A DNA stretch of 64,000 bases from Punctularia strigosozonata HHB-11173 SS5 (GCF_000264995.1 NW_006767433.1:941333-1005332), one strand, 5' to 3'. Shown: positions 24,955 to 35,515, counted from the stretch's first letter. Program-made: numbers and translations. Notes: a model not told the origin generated them from the sequence alone.

Positions 24955-26499
24955 CCTTTTGTCGTCCCGAACAGCACTGCTCTTCCTCGATGCTCCCTGG
25001 TGCCATCAGCCATATACTCGTTTTAATATCATCTTCGGCACCATACACGATGCGCCATAGATTTTTCAGATCTCCGTCTCCGCACTATCATGTCGCGTCT
25101 CTGGAATCGGCCGTGAGCGTCGGGATCCATCGTAGTTACTTCCCGTCTCACCTGTGATATCTCCCGTCGCTTCCTTTCTCTACTGTCGTGTATGCGTTGC
25201 ATTTTCAATAAGCCAAGCCATGAAGTTCATAATGAACCTATGTTATATCTTGAATTTGCCAAATGATGAGCTCCAACGCCCGTGTTGTAGCATGCCCAAA
25301 TTAAACCGCGATGCTCCGTGGAAGACGTCACAATTGGCTGGATACGCCTGTATTCGGCCATCTGAAAGCCGACGGACGGGTCTGGGTGCCCTACCAGAGG
25401 CGTGTGAAGGTGCAGCAAGCTTCGGGACGTGTTCGATCAAATGTCGTGTTCTCTGATATTTGGCTCTGCTTAGGCTTAAGCTTCGAGAGATTGCCCTTTC
25501 CCAAATCGGCTGTTTTAGAGACTACTTTCACACACGAAGAGCTCTTGTATTCGTGCAGCGGAGCTAAGAAGGCCTTCTGAGGTGATGCCACGGTGGATGA
25601 GCGCTTCGCGGCAGCGCGGCGAGTCAAGAACGCGATACTCACGGTTATATTCTTCAGGGCGACGAAATCGAGGCCGATTGTTCACTTGTACGCGAAATGG
25701 ATTGAAATGCTGTTCAGGGAGCACGATAAGGCATTCGACCTTGGTCCTCGGCGGCGCAGAAAACATGGCGCTGTGGCAGGATTTCAAACCTTCACCCGGT
25801 CCTGATTGCAGCACTCCCCTCAGGCCACTTCGTGTGCCTGCCGTTAAGCACCTCGAGGCTAGTCAAAGGGTCCGTCATACGGTGACAAGTGGCTGTCTAT
25901 TCCGCAGTGGCAATTTTTCTTGGATCTCCGCCGCGAAGCTACGACCGCGCAGGGCTAGATTGAAGTATGTACGGCGCCAGGCGCCTTCCTGATCGCGACG
26001 CAACGCATCCTGTTCTGGACAAGGTATCCCGCAAGGCACCCTCCGCCGTCCTTATGGTCTCTATGTGCCGCCGATTGATGGTGCAGGCCATCTCGGAAGA
26101 CTGCGCGGAACGTTTCCTTTTCGGATGGGTTTGCCGAGCTTCTGCGCTCCAACACTTCGCGTCTCGACCGACACCGGGGTCCTCTCGAGCTTACGCCAGA
26201 AGCAAACGATAGTCCGGGACGTTCTGCTGGACCGCGTGCGAAAGGCTCGGGTCCTTTCGACAGCTTTGCCTCACGGCCGGTTGCTCTCTTAAAGCGTCAG
26301 GATGAAACGGAGAGGCCAAGGCGACGGATTTTGTAGCGACTCGGCCTTCAATTTCTTCCTCCTCGATGGCACGCTCGCGCACCCAGACGGTTGATTCTCG
26401 CGGCAAGTCCGCCGTTCCTAGGATCCAAAAGGCGGTGCGTCATACGTGCTTTCACGACGTTGGATCCGACGAGTTACGCCACACTAGAAGAACTCCAGA
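24955..26499. other. intergenic with one dispersed repeat
   Basis: Lies between the two zinc-finger copies. The first 120 bp resemble the 3' flank of copy 2 in short patches (GTGCCATCAG, GCCATACACGA). Positions 25086-25171 are duplicated at 31765-31851. Short open frames (25311-25580, 25593-25805) match nothing I know. It could also hold undetected 5' exons of copy 2. Confidence 0.4.
25086..25171 (+). repeat. dispersed repeat, unit A
   Basis: About 86 bp with roughly 75-80% identity by eye to 31765-31851. It includes a 25-nt exact match (25105-25129 against 31785-31809) and a shared end, TATCTCCCGTCGCT. It lies about 130 bp past the stop of zinc-finger copy 1. Confidence 0.85.
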
Positions 26500-27444
26500 A
26501 AGCCTGTACGGTGCTCCGAATGCGACACGATAATCAATCGGAGTAACGACCTGGGACGGCACATGAAAGTGCACAACAAGGCGCTTCAGTGAGTGCCCTT
26601 CTCCTCTGACCCGAGCGAATCACTGAAGACACTACTGCGCGGTGCAGTTTGATAAAATGCCCAGTCGAAGGGTGCAAGCGTGCGGTGCTACAAGCGACAA
26701 ACTTACGGTATCATATGACCTTGGACCAGTACGTGATGCTTTCTCCGCATGGATTCCAAGACTCATACATTCGTTAGTGGATGGCCCCCTATCATCTATT
26801 GGTGCCTGGTTCCAGGGTGCGACTTCGACGGCAACATGCCCTCGACGTACACGCGGCACTGCAAGAAAGAGCACAAAGTCAGGCCGACGGCCTTGTACCA
26901 ATCCATCGGTCGGAGGTCCCATCCGATCTACGACGAGATCCAGAGGGGTGATATCGACGAGATTCCTTGGCCACTCCCGCGCAAGCCCTCCGACGAGCGT
27001 CTTGAGGAGGTCGAAGATTGCCCGGTGAAGGCTCCGAGATCGCCATCGCCCACGGTGACCTTCCACGACGTCGAGCCTCGTCCTCGCTACCTGGTGCCGA
27101 CCCTTCGTCCCTGCACATGGTCCGACGAGGAGCTCCGTGCCGCCGCGTCCGCACAGTCCCGCGACGACGCGCCGTCCAGCACTTCCTCCCCCTCCCCGAG
27201 GGCTGCCGAGCAGGTCGTGCTTCCTCCCTGCTCCTCGATCATGGACCCCGCGTCGTGGTGCCCGCCTCCTCCTCGGCCTCAGGCGAATCCGATCCCCTTC
27301 AAATCACTGGATTGCAACCTAGCAGGCCGCCGCGATAACCTCTCCTGCTTCTTCCCTTGGAGCCATTCGTACGCGCGCCAGGAGGCATCCTGTTATGGGC
27401 AGCGCCAAGGCGTGTCGCACTACCGGATGCCCACCGACTCTTGA
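26500..27444 (+). CDS. C2H2 zinc-finger protein copy 2 (5' end undefined)
   Basis: Three exons are supported: 26500-26588, 26648-26728 and 26778-27444. Finger 1 is VRCSECDTIINRSNDLGRHM, continuing KVH (C-x2-C-x12-H-x3-H). Finger 2 is CPVEGCKRAVLQATNLRYH followed by MTLD and a His codon split by the second intron. Finger 3 is CLVPGCDFDGNMPSTYTRHC then KKEH. A charged, Pro/Ser-rich region follows, ending in the CSSIMDPASWCPPPP module shared with copy 1. Introns use GTGAGT and GTACGT donors. The first coding exon upstream of 26500 was not identified, so the N-terminus is missing from this model. The fingers are well formed, which argues for a functional nucleic-acid-binding protein. It is most likely a transcription factor of a lineage-specific family. 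Confidence 0.63.
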
Positions 27445-28030
27445 CCGTCGGGAATCGAGAAAAATGACGCTCGGCGTCGATGTGCCATCAGCGAGCCAAC
27501 CAACGCAAAAAGATATGGGCGCCATACACGACGCGTCCATCACAAAATCGGCTCCGATCTTGGTTAACATTCTGTAACTCCCAAGCTAGGCATAGACTAG
27601 TCTCAGAATATGATCGCATGCGATGGGTTGCTAAGCTGTCAGAATTGTTGTCTTACTTGTCTGACTTATCAGATGCTTCTGAAACCTCAGCGAAGGCTCT
27701 GCGCGACTTCCAGTGATCCTGCATGCTGTATGCGTGGCTCGCATCTTCCTTGCGTTTACGTGCAAGGTTGTCAAAATGCTTCCATGCAATTGCCAAGTTA
27801 ACTGAGTCTTTCATCCGTCCTACAACTGAATTCAAGATGTGAGATCACATGGTAGGTAGGTAGGTAGGTATATGTTCCGCCGCGGCCATGCTGGCTGCCG
27901 CCACTTTGTTACTGACTTGACCGGGAATATTGACTCTCGGTACATACTCGCAACCCTGGCTGGACACTGATCGCATCGACTTCGAGCTTTGCATCAAGCT
28001 GCCGATTCTGCACTCCCTAGATATCACCAA
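27445..28030. other. intergenic before the transposase
   Basis: Holds the 3' flank of zinc-finger copy 2 and the 5' end of the Plavaka-like element, whose terminal inverted repeat I could not fix. A (TAGG)n microsatellite lies at 27852-27869. No other gene is seen. Confidence 0.45.
27852..27869. repeat. (TAGG)n microsatellite
   Basis: Four to five tandem TAGG units, about 180 bp upstream of the transposase start codon. Confidence 0.85.
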
Positions 28031-28201
28031 ATGTCATCAAACTCGTCACTACAATGTGTCTGTGGTCGTGTCTTTCGTACAGAGGGCGGCCGCCAGCATC
28101 ATGAAGCAACATGCGAGCCTCATAGATCGCAGATGCGTGCCATCATTTCTGCTACAAGAGAGCGTCGACGAGCTGGTCAAAGACAGAAACGGCGGCGGAT
28201 G

Positions 28202-28379
28202 TGTTGGAATATGAGAATTCAGTGCGCGTTCAGTGCTCACTATTATCTGATCGCTGTACACGTATATCTACTCGCGCTCGCATCCGATGTACCTTACGCG
28301 CTTGCCCAGCAATCTTACCCCTCGCATTGCAGACGGGTCAAGCGCGCTCCGCGCCCAACATGCCGCCCAACTTTTAACA
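28202..28379 (+). repeat. 5' LTR of the TRIM-like element
   Basis: 178 bp, TGTTGG...TTAACA, nearly identical to 29063-29240. Confidence 0.93.
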
Positions 28380-28420
28380 CAAGCGCGTCAACCACTTGGG
28401 GTCATCCAAGCTGCCCGGTG

Positions 28421-28750
28421 GGGCCGAAACCACCCGCTCGCACGACCGTAGTCACGGAGGTCGTCGCTCCCGCCCGTCGCCGCAGATCGCCGCTCATCGC
28501 GATGCTCGCACTCGCACCCGTACCCGCCTGGTGAGGCTGAAGTCACCGAACATGAACCCGCATCGATACGCACCTGCCTTGTGGGGCCGAAACCACACGA
28601 ACCGCGAACCACGAACCACGAACCGTACCCGAACCACGAACCCGAACCCGAACCCGCCGTCGCTTGCCTTCTGGGGCCGAATCCAGACGTACCCGCCGCC
28701 GATCCGTAACCGAACCCGCTTGCCACTGGGGCCGAAGCCAGTCGTACCGC
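28421..28750 (+). repeat. degenerate GGGGCCGAA-motif repeats inside the TRIM-like element
   Basis: Four copies of a motif resembling TGCCnnnTGGGGCCGAAnCCA, near 28416-28433, 28573-28591, 28667-28685 and 28721-28740. Most are followed by CG-rich Arg/Pro-codon-like sequence. Between the second and third copies lies a run of ACGAACC/CCGAAC units (about 28607-28650). Confidence 0.7.
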
Positions 28751-29062
28751 GCCTCATCGAGGTCGCATCCCGTTGTCGCCGCCGCCGAGGCCGCTATCGA
28801 ACCCGCGCCGTAGTCGCACCGTTTTTACTGTTTCTCGCCGCCGGCCGAAGATCTCGCTGCCGCCGCCGCTCGCCGCTACCCTCCGCCGTCGCACCTCGCA
28901 CCTGTTACCTCGCCATTCGCCCGCACTGTGGTGTGCATGTTGGACCAATGGAGTATGGACTTTGTTGATTGCACGTTTGAGGGAGTGCCTTTCTGTTACC
29001 TTTCGCTCGCTTCAGGGAGTGTCGCCGTCTCATTCTCGTGAGCCCTTCCGTGCAAGGGAGTG

Positions 29063-29240
29063 TGTTGGAATATGAGAATTCAGTGCGCGTTCAGTGCTCA
29101 CTATTATCTGATCGCTGTACACGTATATCTACTCGCGCTCGCATCCGATGTACCTTACGCGCTTGCCCAGCAATCTTACCCCTCGCATTGCAGACGGGTC
29201 AAGCGCGCTCCGCGCCCAACATGCCGCCCGACTTTTAACA
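29063..29240 (+). repeat. 3' LTR of the TRIM-like element
   Basis: 178 bp, nearly identical to 28202-28379, followed by the GGATG target duplication. Confidence 0.93.
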
Positions 29241-31705
29241 GGATGGAGGATGACGGCTCAATCAGCGTGCCCAGCATGGCTCACGAGCACCGATCAGATC
29301 CAGATACATTGTATACCTCATCTCAACACGATGTGAGTAGAAATTTCTGATGATTCTATCTGATTAGCCAATTAATGCTTTCATAGAGTGAAGCGGCGTC
29401 GTACTTCAGCCCAAGCCGTGCGGCAGGCCCTTCGAGTGCAGCAGAGCTCATCTCATCGGGCTCAGTACACCCTCATAACGTAGGACCGCACACTCCATCT
29501 GCACTGAATGAACATATGGACTTCAGTTCCGAAGAACAACGTCCGGTTCGTTCGACCAGGAATATTCTTCCGAAACGTTACCGTGATGTACTCCCGGAGG
29601 GCCCCCCTCCTGTCGCGACTGTAATAGATTGCAGTGAAACTCCAAATACTCTGCTTCAAGCACTAGATGATGCTGATATCCGAGCACCAAATGATCTCCC
29701 CACATCCCTGCAAATCACACGAACCGGTCCAAACCGATTTGGATTGATACGAGAGTACCATGGCCCCCTTCCCATTACCGATCCAGAGGATGAGCTGTCG
29801 CTCGATGATCTCATGTCCGACCGCGCTACTCAGACGGTAAACAATCCTTCCCATGCCGACATTCCTGTCAATCCGTTCACCCCGTATCCGAATGTTAGCT
29901 CCTACCTGCTTGGGGACTGGCGCCACTCCGCACAAGGCAAGTTGACCGACAACACATTCGATCAACTCGTCAGGAAGGTTCTCCTCAACGATCGCTTCAA
30001 TATCGATGAGATCCGGGACACAAACTGGCATAAAGTAGACGATAGCCTGAGTGATAACGACCAACATCATGGCCGTCTTCGACGAGATGCGTGGATCAAG
30101 ACTGGTGTGTCGATCTCGGTACCTCCGGCTGCCAAGGGTGAAAGACCCAAAGAATACATTGTCAATGGCCTCCTCTACCGGCGGTTAGTCGACGTCATCA
30201 GATCCATATGCGAAGGTCCAATGTCGAAATTGTATCACTGGGTCCCATATTATCTCTATTGGCAGCCGCCTGATCCCACTGCATCAAAAGTCCCCGTCTA
30301 TTCCGAGATCTATCACTCGGAGGCCATGATGAAAGAACACATTGCCCTTCAACAATCTCCACCAGAGGGTGACTGTCAGCTCCCTCGTAGTATCGTTGCG
30401 TGCATGGCATGGTCGGATTCTACACATCTCACAGATTTCGGAGATGCATCACTTTGGCCATTCTATCTCATGTTCGGCAACCAGTCCATGTACACCCGAG
30501 AACGGCCGTCATCTCATGCATGTCATCACATAGCGTACATACCAAAGGTAATAGTCACAACCTGTTTCCAGAGAAATATCAACTCACAAGGTGTTTTCAG
30601 TTATCGGATAGTTTTCAAGATTGGTACCGTAAAGAGATGGGTGGCAAGCCAGCCTCTAATGCCGTTTTGACTCATTGTCGCCGGGAGCTGATGCATGCAA
30701 TTTGGAGGTTGCTACTGGACAAGGACTTTGTCCATGCGTACAAACATGGGATTGTAGTTCTTTGCAGTGACGGCATATGGCGGAGACTATATCCCCGGTT
30801 TTTCACCTACTCCGCAGATTATCCAGAGAAGTAAATGTATCCTGTCGTGGGATTGTGACGTAGTGCTTACATGTTACTACAGGGTCCTCCTGGTAACCAT
30901 ACGGGACATGGGTGCATGCCCGTGTCCGCGATGTCTTGTCCCAAAGACACTGTTCCCGGAGACAGGAACTAAGCGTGATCTACGGCGTCGGACCCACCTT
31001 AAGCATGTTGATGATCACCTTCGCAAAGACAAGGTTCAGCGTGCTCGACAGCTAATCTATGAAAAGGGATATAACGTGAAAAGTGCCGCCGTAGAAGGAA
31101 TCATCAAGGGAGAGTCATTAGTTCCGACGATAGTATGTTACATGGTTCATCAGAGATGTTGTATGTTCTGATCATATATGATCCTCACAGAATGCATTCT
31201 CCGAGAGACTTGGCGAGTTTGACGGATTCGATCTCTTCACAATGATGGTGGTTGACTTGATGCATGAGATCGAACTGGGGACATGGAAAGATATGCTCAT
31301 GCATCTCATTCGCATACTCCATGTGGTTAAGCAGGGAAAGATCGATGAATTTAACCAAAGGTAGGTGACTAATTGTGATCTTATTGCGCAGAGATCTCAA
31401 CTACAGTAATTCCACAGATTTCGGGGCATCACATCATTTGGTCGTTCGACGATCCGGCACTTCCAAAGAAATGTAGCAGACCTGAGGAACATTGCTGCTC
31501 GTGACTATGAAGATGCTCTTCAGGTTCGCATTATCTGTTCATTTGAAGTCCTGCTTGTCACTCACTAAAGAGCCCCACAACCTAAAGTGTATTCTGCCAG
31601 TTTTTGAGGGATTATTACCTGAACCTCACAACGGCATTGTCTTGGATGCTTTATTTCTCACCGCATACCATCATGGTCTTGCAAAGCTGCACATGGTGCC
31701 AGAAC

Positions 31706-31762
31706 CAAGTATGGAGACGAGAGAAGTTCATGAGTCATGAACTTCTCTCGTCTCCATACTTG
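31706..31762. repeat. perfect 57-bp fold-back palindrome
   Basis: Two 28-nt arms are exact reverse complements around a single central G at 31734 (centre TTCATGA-G-TCATGAA). The left arm still lies within the reading frame of the transposase; the right arm runs into unrelated sequence. It marks the point where the transposon's homology ends. Confidence 0.97.
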
Positions 31763-31764
31763 CA

Positions 31765-31851
31765 TTGTTATCTCGTGTCTCTGTAATCGGCCGTGAGCGT
31801 CGGGATCCAGCGTAATTTCCTCCCCTCCTACCTACTGTATCTCCCGTCGCT
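31765..31851 (+). repeat. dispersed repeat, unit B
   Basis: A second copy of the sequence at 25086-25171, starting within a few bases of the palindrome's right end. It has a 25-nt exact match at 31785-31809. Confidence 0.85.
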
Positions 31852-33296
31852 CTCGTAGCTGCGCTGCTATCTAAAATCGTTTCCGCCGTCTCTGCCTATA
31901 CGCTAGGCAGAGTAAACCAAATAATGTCATTCCGCCGTTGGCGTACCTGCTTCGGAATTGAGGTATCCAAGTTATCTGAGAGTGACTGGGCACGCTTGAG
32001 CCATCCCGATCCGAGAGCCAAGGTACCGATACTCAGCTACTTTGCGCTATTCTTGAAGGAATTTTGGGTAGGGATACGCTACGATGCCTCAAGTTGGACT
32101 GAGTGGGAAGCGATGGTCATGCAGAAGGGAGGGCATCTGCGATGTAATTCCATGAGTGTAGAACAAGAGCGAGTACTCAGACGGATTCTATACGACAGAT
32201 AGCCAAAGAAAATGGTGTCTTCTGTCAACTGTTAAGCGCAGACGTACACAGGATGGAAGCCCGACGAACTAGTGATGTAAAAGCATCTCAACGCAAGTCC
32301 ATCAGATGCGTTCACGCACATGGATTCAAGCATACTGCAGACTAGCGGGCAGCAATAACGCCGTGCATATAGATATTTTATGCAGGATGATCGACTCGAT
32401 GACAGTGCGACCAGACCGAGAAAGGTCGTTGTTATGATGGTGCAATGTTGTCCAAGTTTGACGTCGTCGTCGTAATATTCTAAGAGAATATTATAAGAAA
32501 GAAAGCATAGATGTCAATGATGTGCATCATGCGACGGATGCGACCTGCTCACAGAAGGAAGAAAGGCGCTCAAAACTCGACACCGCTCGGTCAGGTGATC
32601 ACATGCGAGGAGAATTGGCGCCGGCCTGCGGCGAAGGGCGTTGCGACTTTGCGACGATTCTTTCGCATATGCGCCGTCCTCCGCGACGACACAATTGTGT
32701 AGTCAAAACACAGGGGGCACAAGATACACTCGATAAATTATCGTTGCAAAATGTCAAGAACATCATCGACGAGGAGATGGCTGCGCTGGGGCCCACGCTT
32801 GAGAGCTCGAACAGTCTGATCTGACAAAGAACCGAACGTTTCTCGATAGATCTCACTTACGGGGACACGAGGATCGTCAATATCCTTGCATCTCCACCCT
32901 GGGCCTGGCTCTGGTAGGTATATGGGAGACGGAAAAGGATCGTCAAAACTCTCTCATGAGACTCGATCTCACAACAAATCATGGCGACGTCGAACCCGCT
33001 GCATGGCAGATCTCTGAGAGCGGAAAGGACCGATTCGCTCAAGACACCGTTGGAGACGAGGAACGAATCGCGAGTTTATATCCTGCTTGTTGCCCATAAC
33101 ATTGTACCTGTAGACGATGAGCCCGGAACGCGGAAGCATCATCAGCCGCTCGTTGGTTGGTAGATGATACTGCATCGAGTATGGGTGCCGAACAAGCTCA
33201 GGCGTGATCTTGACCGCGGATAGTCAAGCGATGTTGTCACGCTAGTTATTGCGTTGTTGTACATCGATGCCATATGGAGCCACAGCTGACCCACAA
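31852..33296. other. repeat-flank and intergenic region
   Basis: Between repeat unit B and the stop of DRG1. One open frame (31924-32202, 92 codons, starting MSFRRWRTCFGIEVSKLSES) has no recognised domain and I do not call it a gene. Another (32522-32824) is similarly obscure. A 9-bp perfect hairpin TAATATTCT-AAG-AGAATATTA lies at 32473-32493. The DRG1 3' UTR should lie at the right end. Confidence 0.45.
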
Positions 33297-35515
33297 CTAC
33301 TTCGTGAAGACTGCAGAGCGCTCGCGTTCAGCGCGCATCATGGATAGCAAGGGGGAAAAGAAGAGAGTACGTACTGGACACCACGTCTTCGTCCAGCACC
33401 AGGTGATTCAAGCTCACCTTCTGCGCGTGCGGTGCAAACTTGGAAGACTTGCCCTATCGTGACCACAAGAGGCTTCAGCCCATCGCCCTTCCGACATACA
33501 GCGAGGAATAACGAAACAAGGGGGAAAAAAAGGAGTCCGGACGCTCACCCATACGAGCGCGTACCGGAAATTCGTCGCGAGCGACCGATGGATGCCGTTA
33601 CACACGTTCTGCGCGACGATACGGATGAGTGCAAACGATCAGGAATTCGGCTTCGACAAAACGAGAGAGAAAAAGGGGCAAGCGTGGGTATATAGGCGGC
33701 GCGGCTGACCTCGATCGTGGCGCCCGTTCGCAGACAGACGGGGTCGGAGAGGTCTGGATGTTCGCCGCGTTTCTTGGTGTAGACGCGGACGAGGCCGAGC
33801 TCGGCCCAGATGCGTTCGATGAGGTAGTCCATGCTACGCACGCGAAGAAGAGGAAAGAGGGAGGGCGAAAGGTCAATCGAGAGAAGGCAGAAACGCGAGA
33901 GGAGAACGAGTACGCACTTGAGGTCCATCTCGCAGGAGATGACGACGGTGTGGTCCTGGCGGGCGAGCTGGTCGACGCGTTCGAGCGAGATGGCATCGAT
34001 CTTGTTGTAGACGTCTAGGTGTGCTCGCTATGTGAAGTCGGGCGACATGTAGGGTAGAGGAGAAGACGCGTACATAAACAGGGTATGTATTTGCGAGTAC
34101 CTGCATTCGTCGGTGTCAGCGCACGCGGCGAGCGTGGCAACAAACGTAGTCGTACCAATCAGTACGTCGATGAATTCGTCTGTCGTGATCTAGGAATCGT
34201 GCTCCTCCCGTTGAGCGGGCAGCAAGCAAGGGCGGATAATAGAAAGTGCTCACGTCTTCACGTATCATCACGTCACAGTTATGCAGCTTATCTGGGGTAT
34301 ATGGGTGGTAAGCATTTGTTGGAAGGCGGGAAAGGGCAGGTGAAGAATATTCCTTACAGCTGGCAAGGATACTCCTGATCGTCTTCTCGTCCGTCTTAGT
34401 CAGCTTGACGGTCGTGTTGAGCTGTGACAACGCACTTCAGCGATGCTCCTCCTTTGTCACAACGGAGATGAACGCACAGTGATCTGCGAAGGTTTTAGCC
34501 CCGTCGTACATCGCATACTCACAGAGAACAGACTCACCCCGCCCGTTGTCTTGCGCTTGAACACGACGTCTGGCTTACGCTTGTTGAGCCGGATGCCGAC
34601 CGCGTCAAGCTCAATTTCGAGCAAGCGCCGTTGCTCCTCCGACTTGGTCGCGTCGAGCATGATCAGGATGAGATCGGCAGTTTTGGCGGCTGCGGACGAC
34701 AGCGGTAATTAGCAGAACCGCCCGAAAAAACGGTAACGTCGGCACGCACTGGATACGACCTGCCGCCCTCGACCACGACCTGGGCGTAGATCAGCGAAGA
34801 TGGTGGCAAAGGCGGAGAAGGAAGCGCACCCTGACTAGCGCCCTCGACGATCCCGGGCAGATCGAGCAGCTGTATGCGCGCCCCTTGGTACTCAATCACG
34901 CCCGGGATCGCGGTCAACGTCGTGAACTCGTACGCCGCCGCCTCGGATTGCGTGTGCGTCATCTTGCTCAATAGCGTCGACTGCGCGTCGGGACATCAGC
35001 ATCCGTTCTCTAAGCACCGGGAGAATGGGAACAGATGGTCAGTTGCGTACCTTTCCGACCGAGGGGAAGCCGATGAGCGCGACGCGGGCATCGCCTGATT
35101 TTTGGACGTCGAAACCCGTGCCTGCCGGACCGGACTTGGAGGTCGGCTCGAGGAGCTGGGCACGGTACCGCGCGAGCTTGGCTTTGAGAAGACCGAGATG
35201 GTATTCCGTGGCCTATATGCAGGGCAAGACGTTGGCACACGAAGACGCGTGCGGTGGGACGGCGCACCTTGTTCTTCTGCGCTGCAGGGAGGTTCAACAC
35301 ACGAGACGGCAGATAAGAAAACGTCCGCACTGACTTCGCGCCATCTCCTCTGAAACATCGCGCCCGGAACACCGTCAACGCTCCGTATACGCATACATGC
35401 ACGCAATATTCGACTTGCCCTCGATTTCCTTGATCTACGAGAGGTGCACATCAGCGCCTGTTGAGCACGGGCACAAGATCGCGTCGCATGTATTTGCCTT
35501 CTCTACGACGCCCAT
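33297..35515 (-). CDS. RBG1: DRG1/Rbg1 developmentally regulated GTP-binding protein
   Basis: A highly conserved Obg-related GTPase that binds translating ribosomes with Tma46/DFRP1. Start [41 protein letters not shown] spans five short exons. It continues with the G1 loop [20 protein letters not shown], switch [16 protein letters not shown]3 [14 protein letters not shown] and [20 protein letters not shown]. Then come [25 protein letters not shown] (the NKID motif joined across introns), [21 protein letters not shown] and the TGS-type C-terminus (RYALVW, then LDEDVVSIFTK). Introns 1 (35435-35497) and 2 (35350-35418) both need GC-AG boundaries to keep the conserved frame. Length of about 370 residues is normal. 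The start is 222 bp from the divergent MAPKKK start. Confidence 0.93.
35350..35418 (-). other. GC-AG intron 2 of DRG1
   Basis: 69 nt. The donor reads G|GCAAGT, a perfect match to the GC-intron donor core, and the acceptor TTTCAG. Joining gives IKEIE-EEMAR, the conserved DRG1 N-terminus. No GT donor gives this frame. Confidence 0.8.
35435..35497 (-). other. GC-AG intron 1 of DRG1
   Basis: 63 nt. The donor reads AAG|GCAAAT and the acceptor CTCGTAG. Joining gives MGVVEK-IKEIE, matching the near-universal DRG1 start. Confidence 0.8.

Larger units (their letters stand above)
28202..29240 (+). mobile_element. whole miniature LTR element (TRIM-like), very young
   Basis: A 1,039-bp element bounded by two 178-bp direct repeats, each beginning TGTTGG and ending TTAACA. 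It is flanked by a 5-bp target duplication GGATG (28197-28201 and 29241-29245). There is no gag or pol; the 683-bp interior is GC-rich and has no protein I recognise. A purine run (GCAAGGGAG) just before the 3' repeat could serve as a polypurine tract. The LTRs differ by about one base in 178, so insertion was recent. It would need an autonomous LTR element for mobility; the TGTTGGAATATG start resembles Copia-type LTRs. Strand is assigned from the purine run. It looks whole. Confidence 0.9.
28031..31740 (+). mobile_element. Plavaka-like DNA transposon, transposase gene (3'-truncated)
   Basis: A Plavaka-type transposase gene (CMC/EnSpm-related, common in Agaricomycetes). Exon 1 starts MSSNSSLQCVCGRVFRTEGG with a CxC...HH finger and a basic Arg-rich stretch. 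It is split by a miniature LTR element at 28202-29240 and resumes in frame at 29246 (EDDGSISVPSM). Later exons follow through normal introns near 29332, 30547, 30831, 31130, 31360 and 31520. They carry YLLGDWRHSAQGKLTDNTFD, YSEIYHSEAMMKEHIALQ, CMAWSDSTHLTDFGDASLWP, LSDSFQDWYRKEMGGKPAS, LLVTIRDMGACPCPRCLVPK, MVVDLMHEIELGTWKDMLMH and CILPVFEGLLPEPHNGIVLD. Apart from the insertion I see no stop or frameshift. The family's C-terminal third is absent: homology ends near 31700 at a 57-bp palindrome. The copy is therefore unlikely to transpose by itself. Confidence 0.85.

Noticed and set aside
28389-28968. Arg/Pro/Thr-rich open frames within the miniature LTR element
   Set aside because: They follow the repeated GGGGCCGAA and GAACC units, occur on both strands and match no protein family.
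28202-29240. CRISPR-like or simple tandem duplication reading of the two 178-bp repeats
   Set aside because: There are only two copies, with TG...CA ends and an exact 5-bp target duplication outside them, which fits an LTR element.
31924-32202. 92-codon open frame as a gene
   Set aside because: No recognised domain, no supporting neighbouring exons, and it lies in repeat-derived surroundings.
32473-32493. Hairpin TAATATTCT-AAG-AGAATATTA as a transcription terminator
   Set aside because: Too short and AT-rich to be significant, and hairpin terminators are not used by nuclear Pol II genes.
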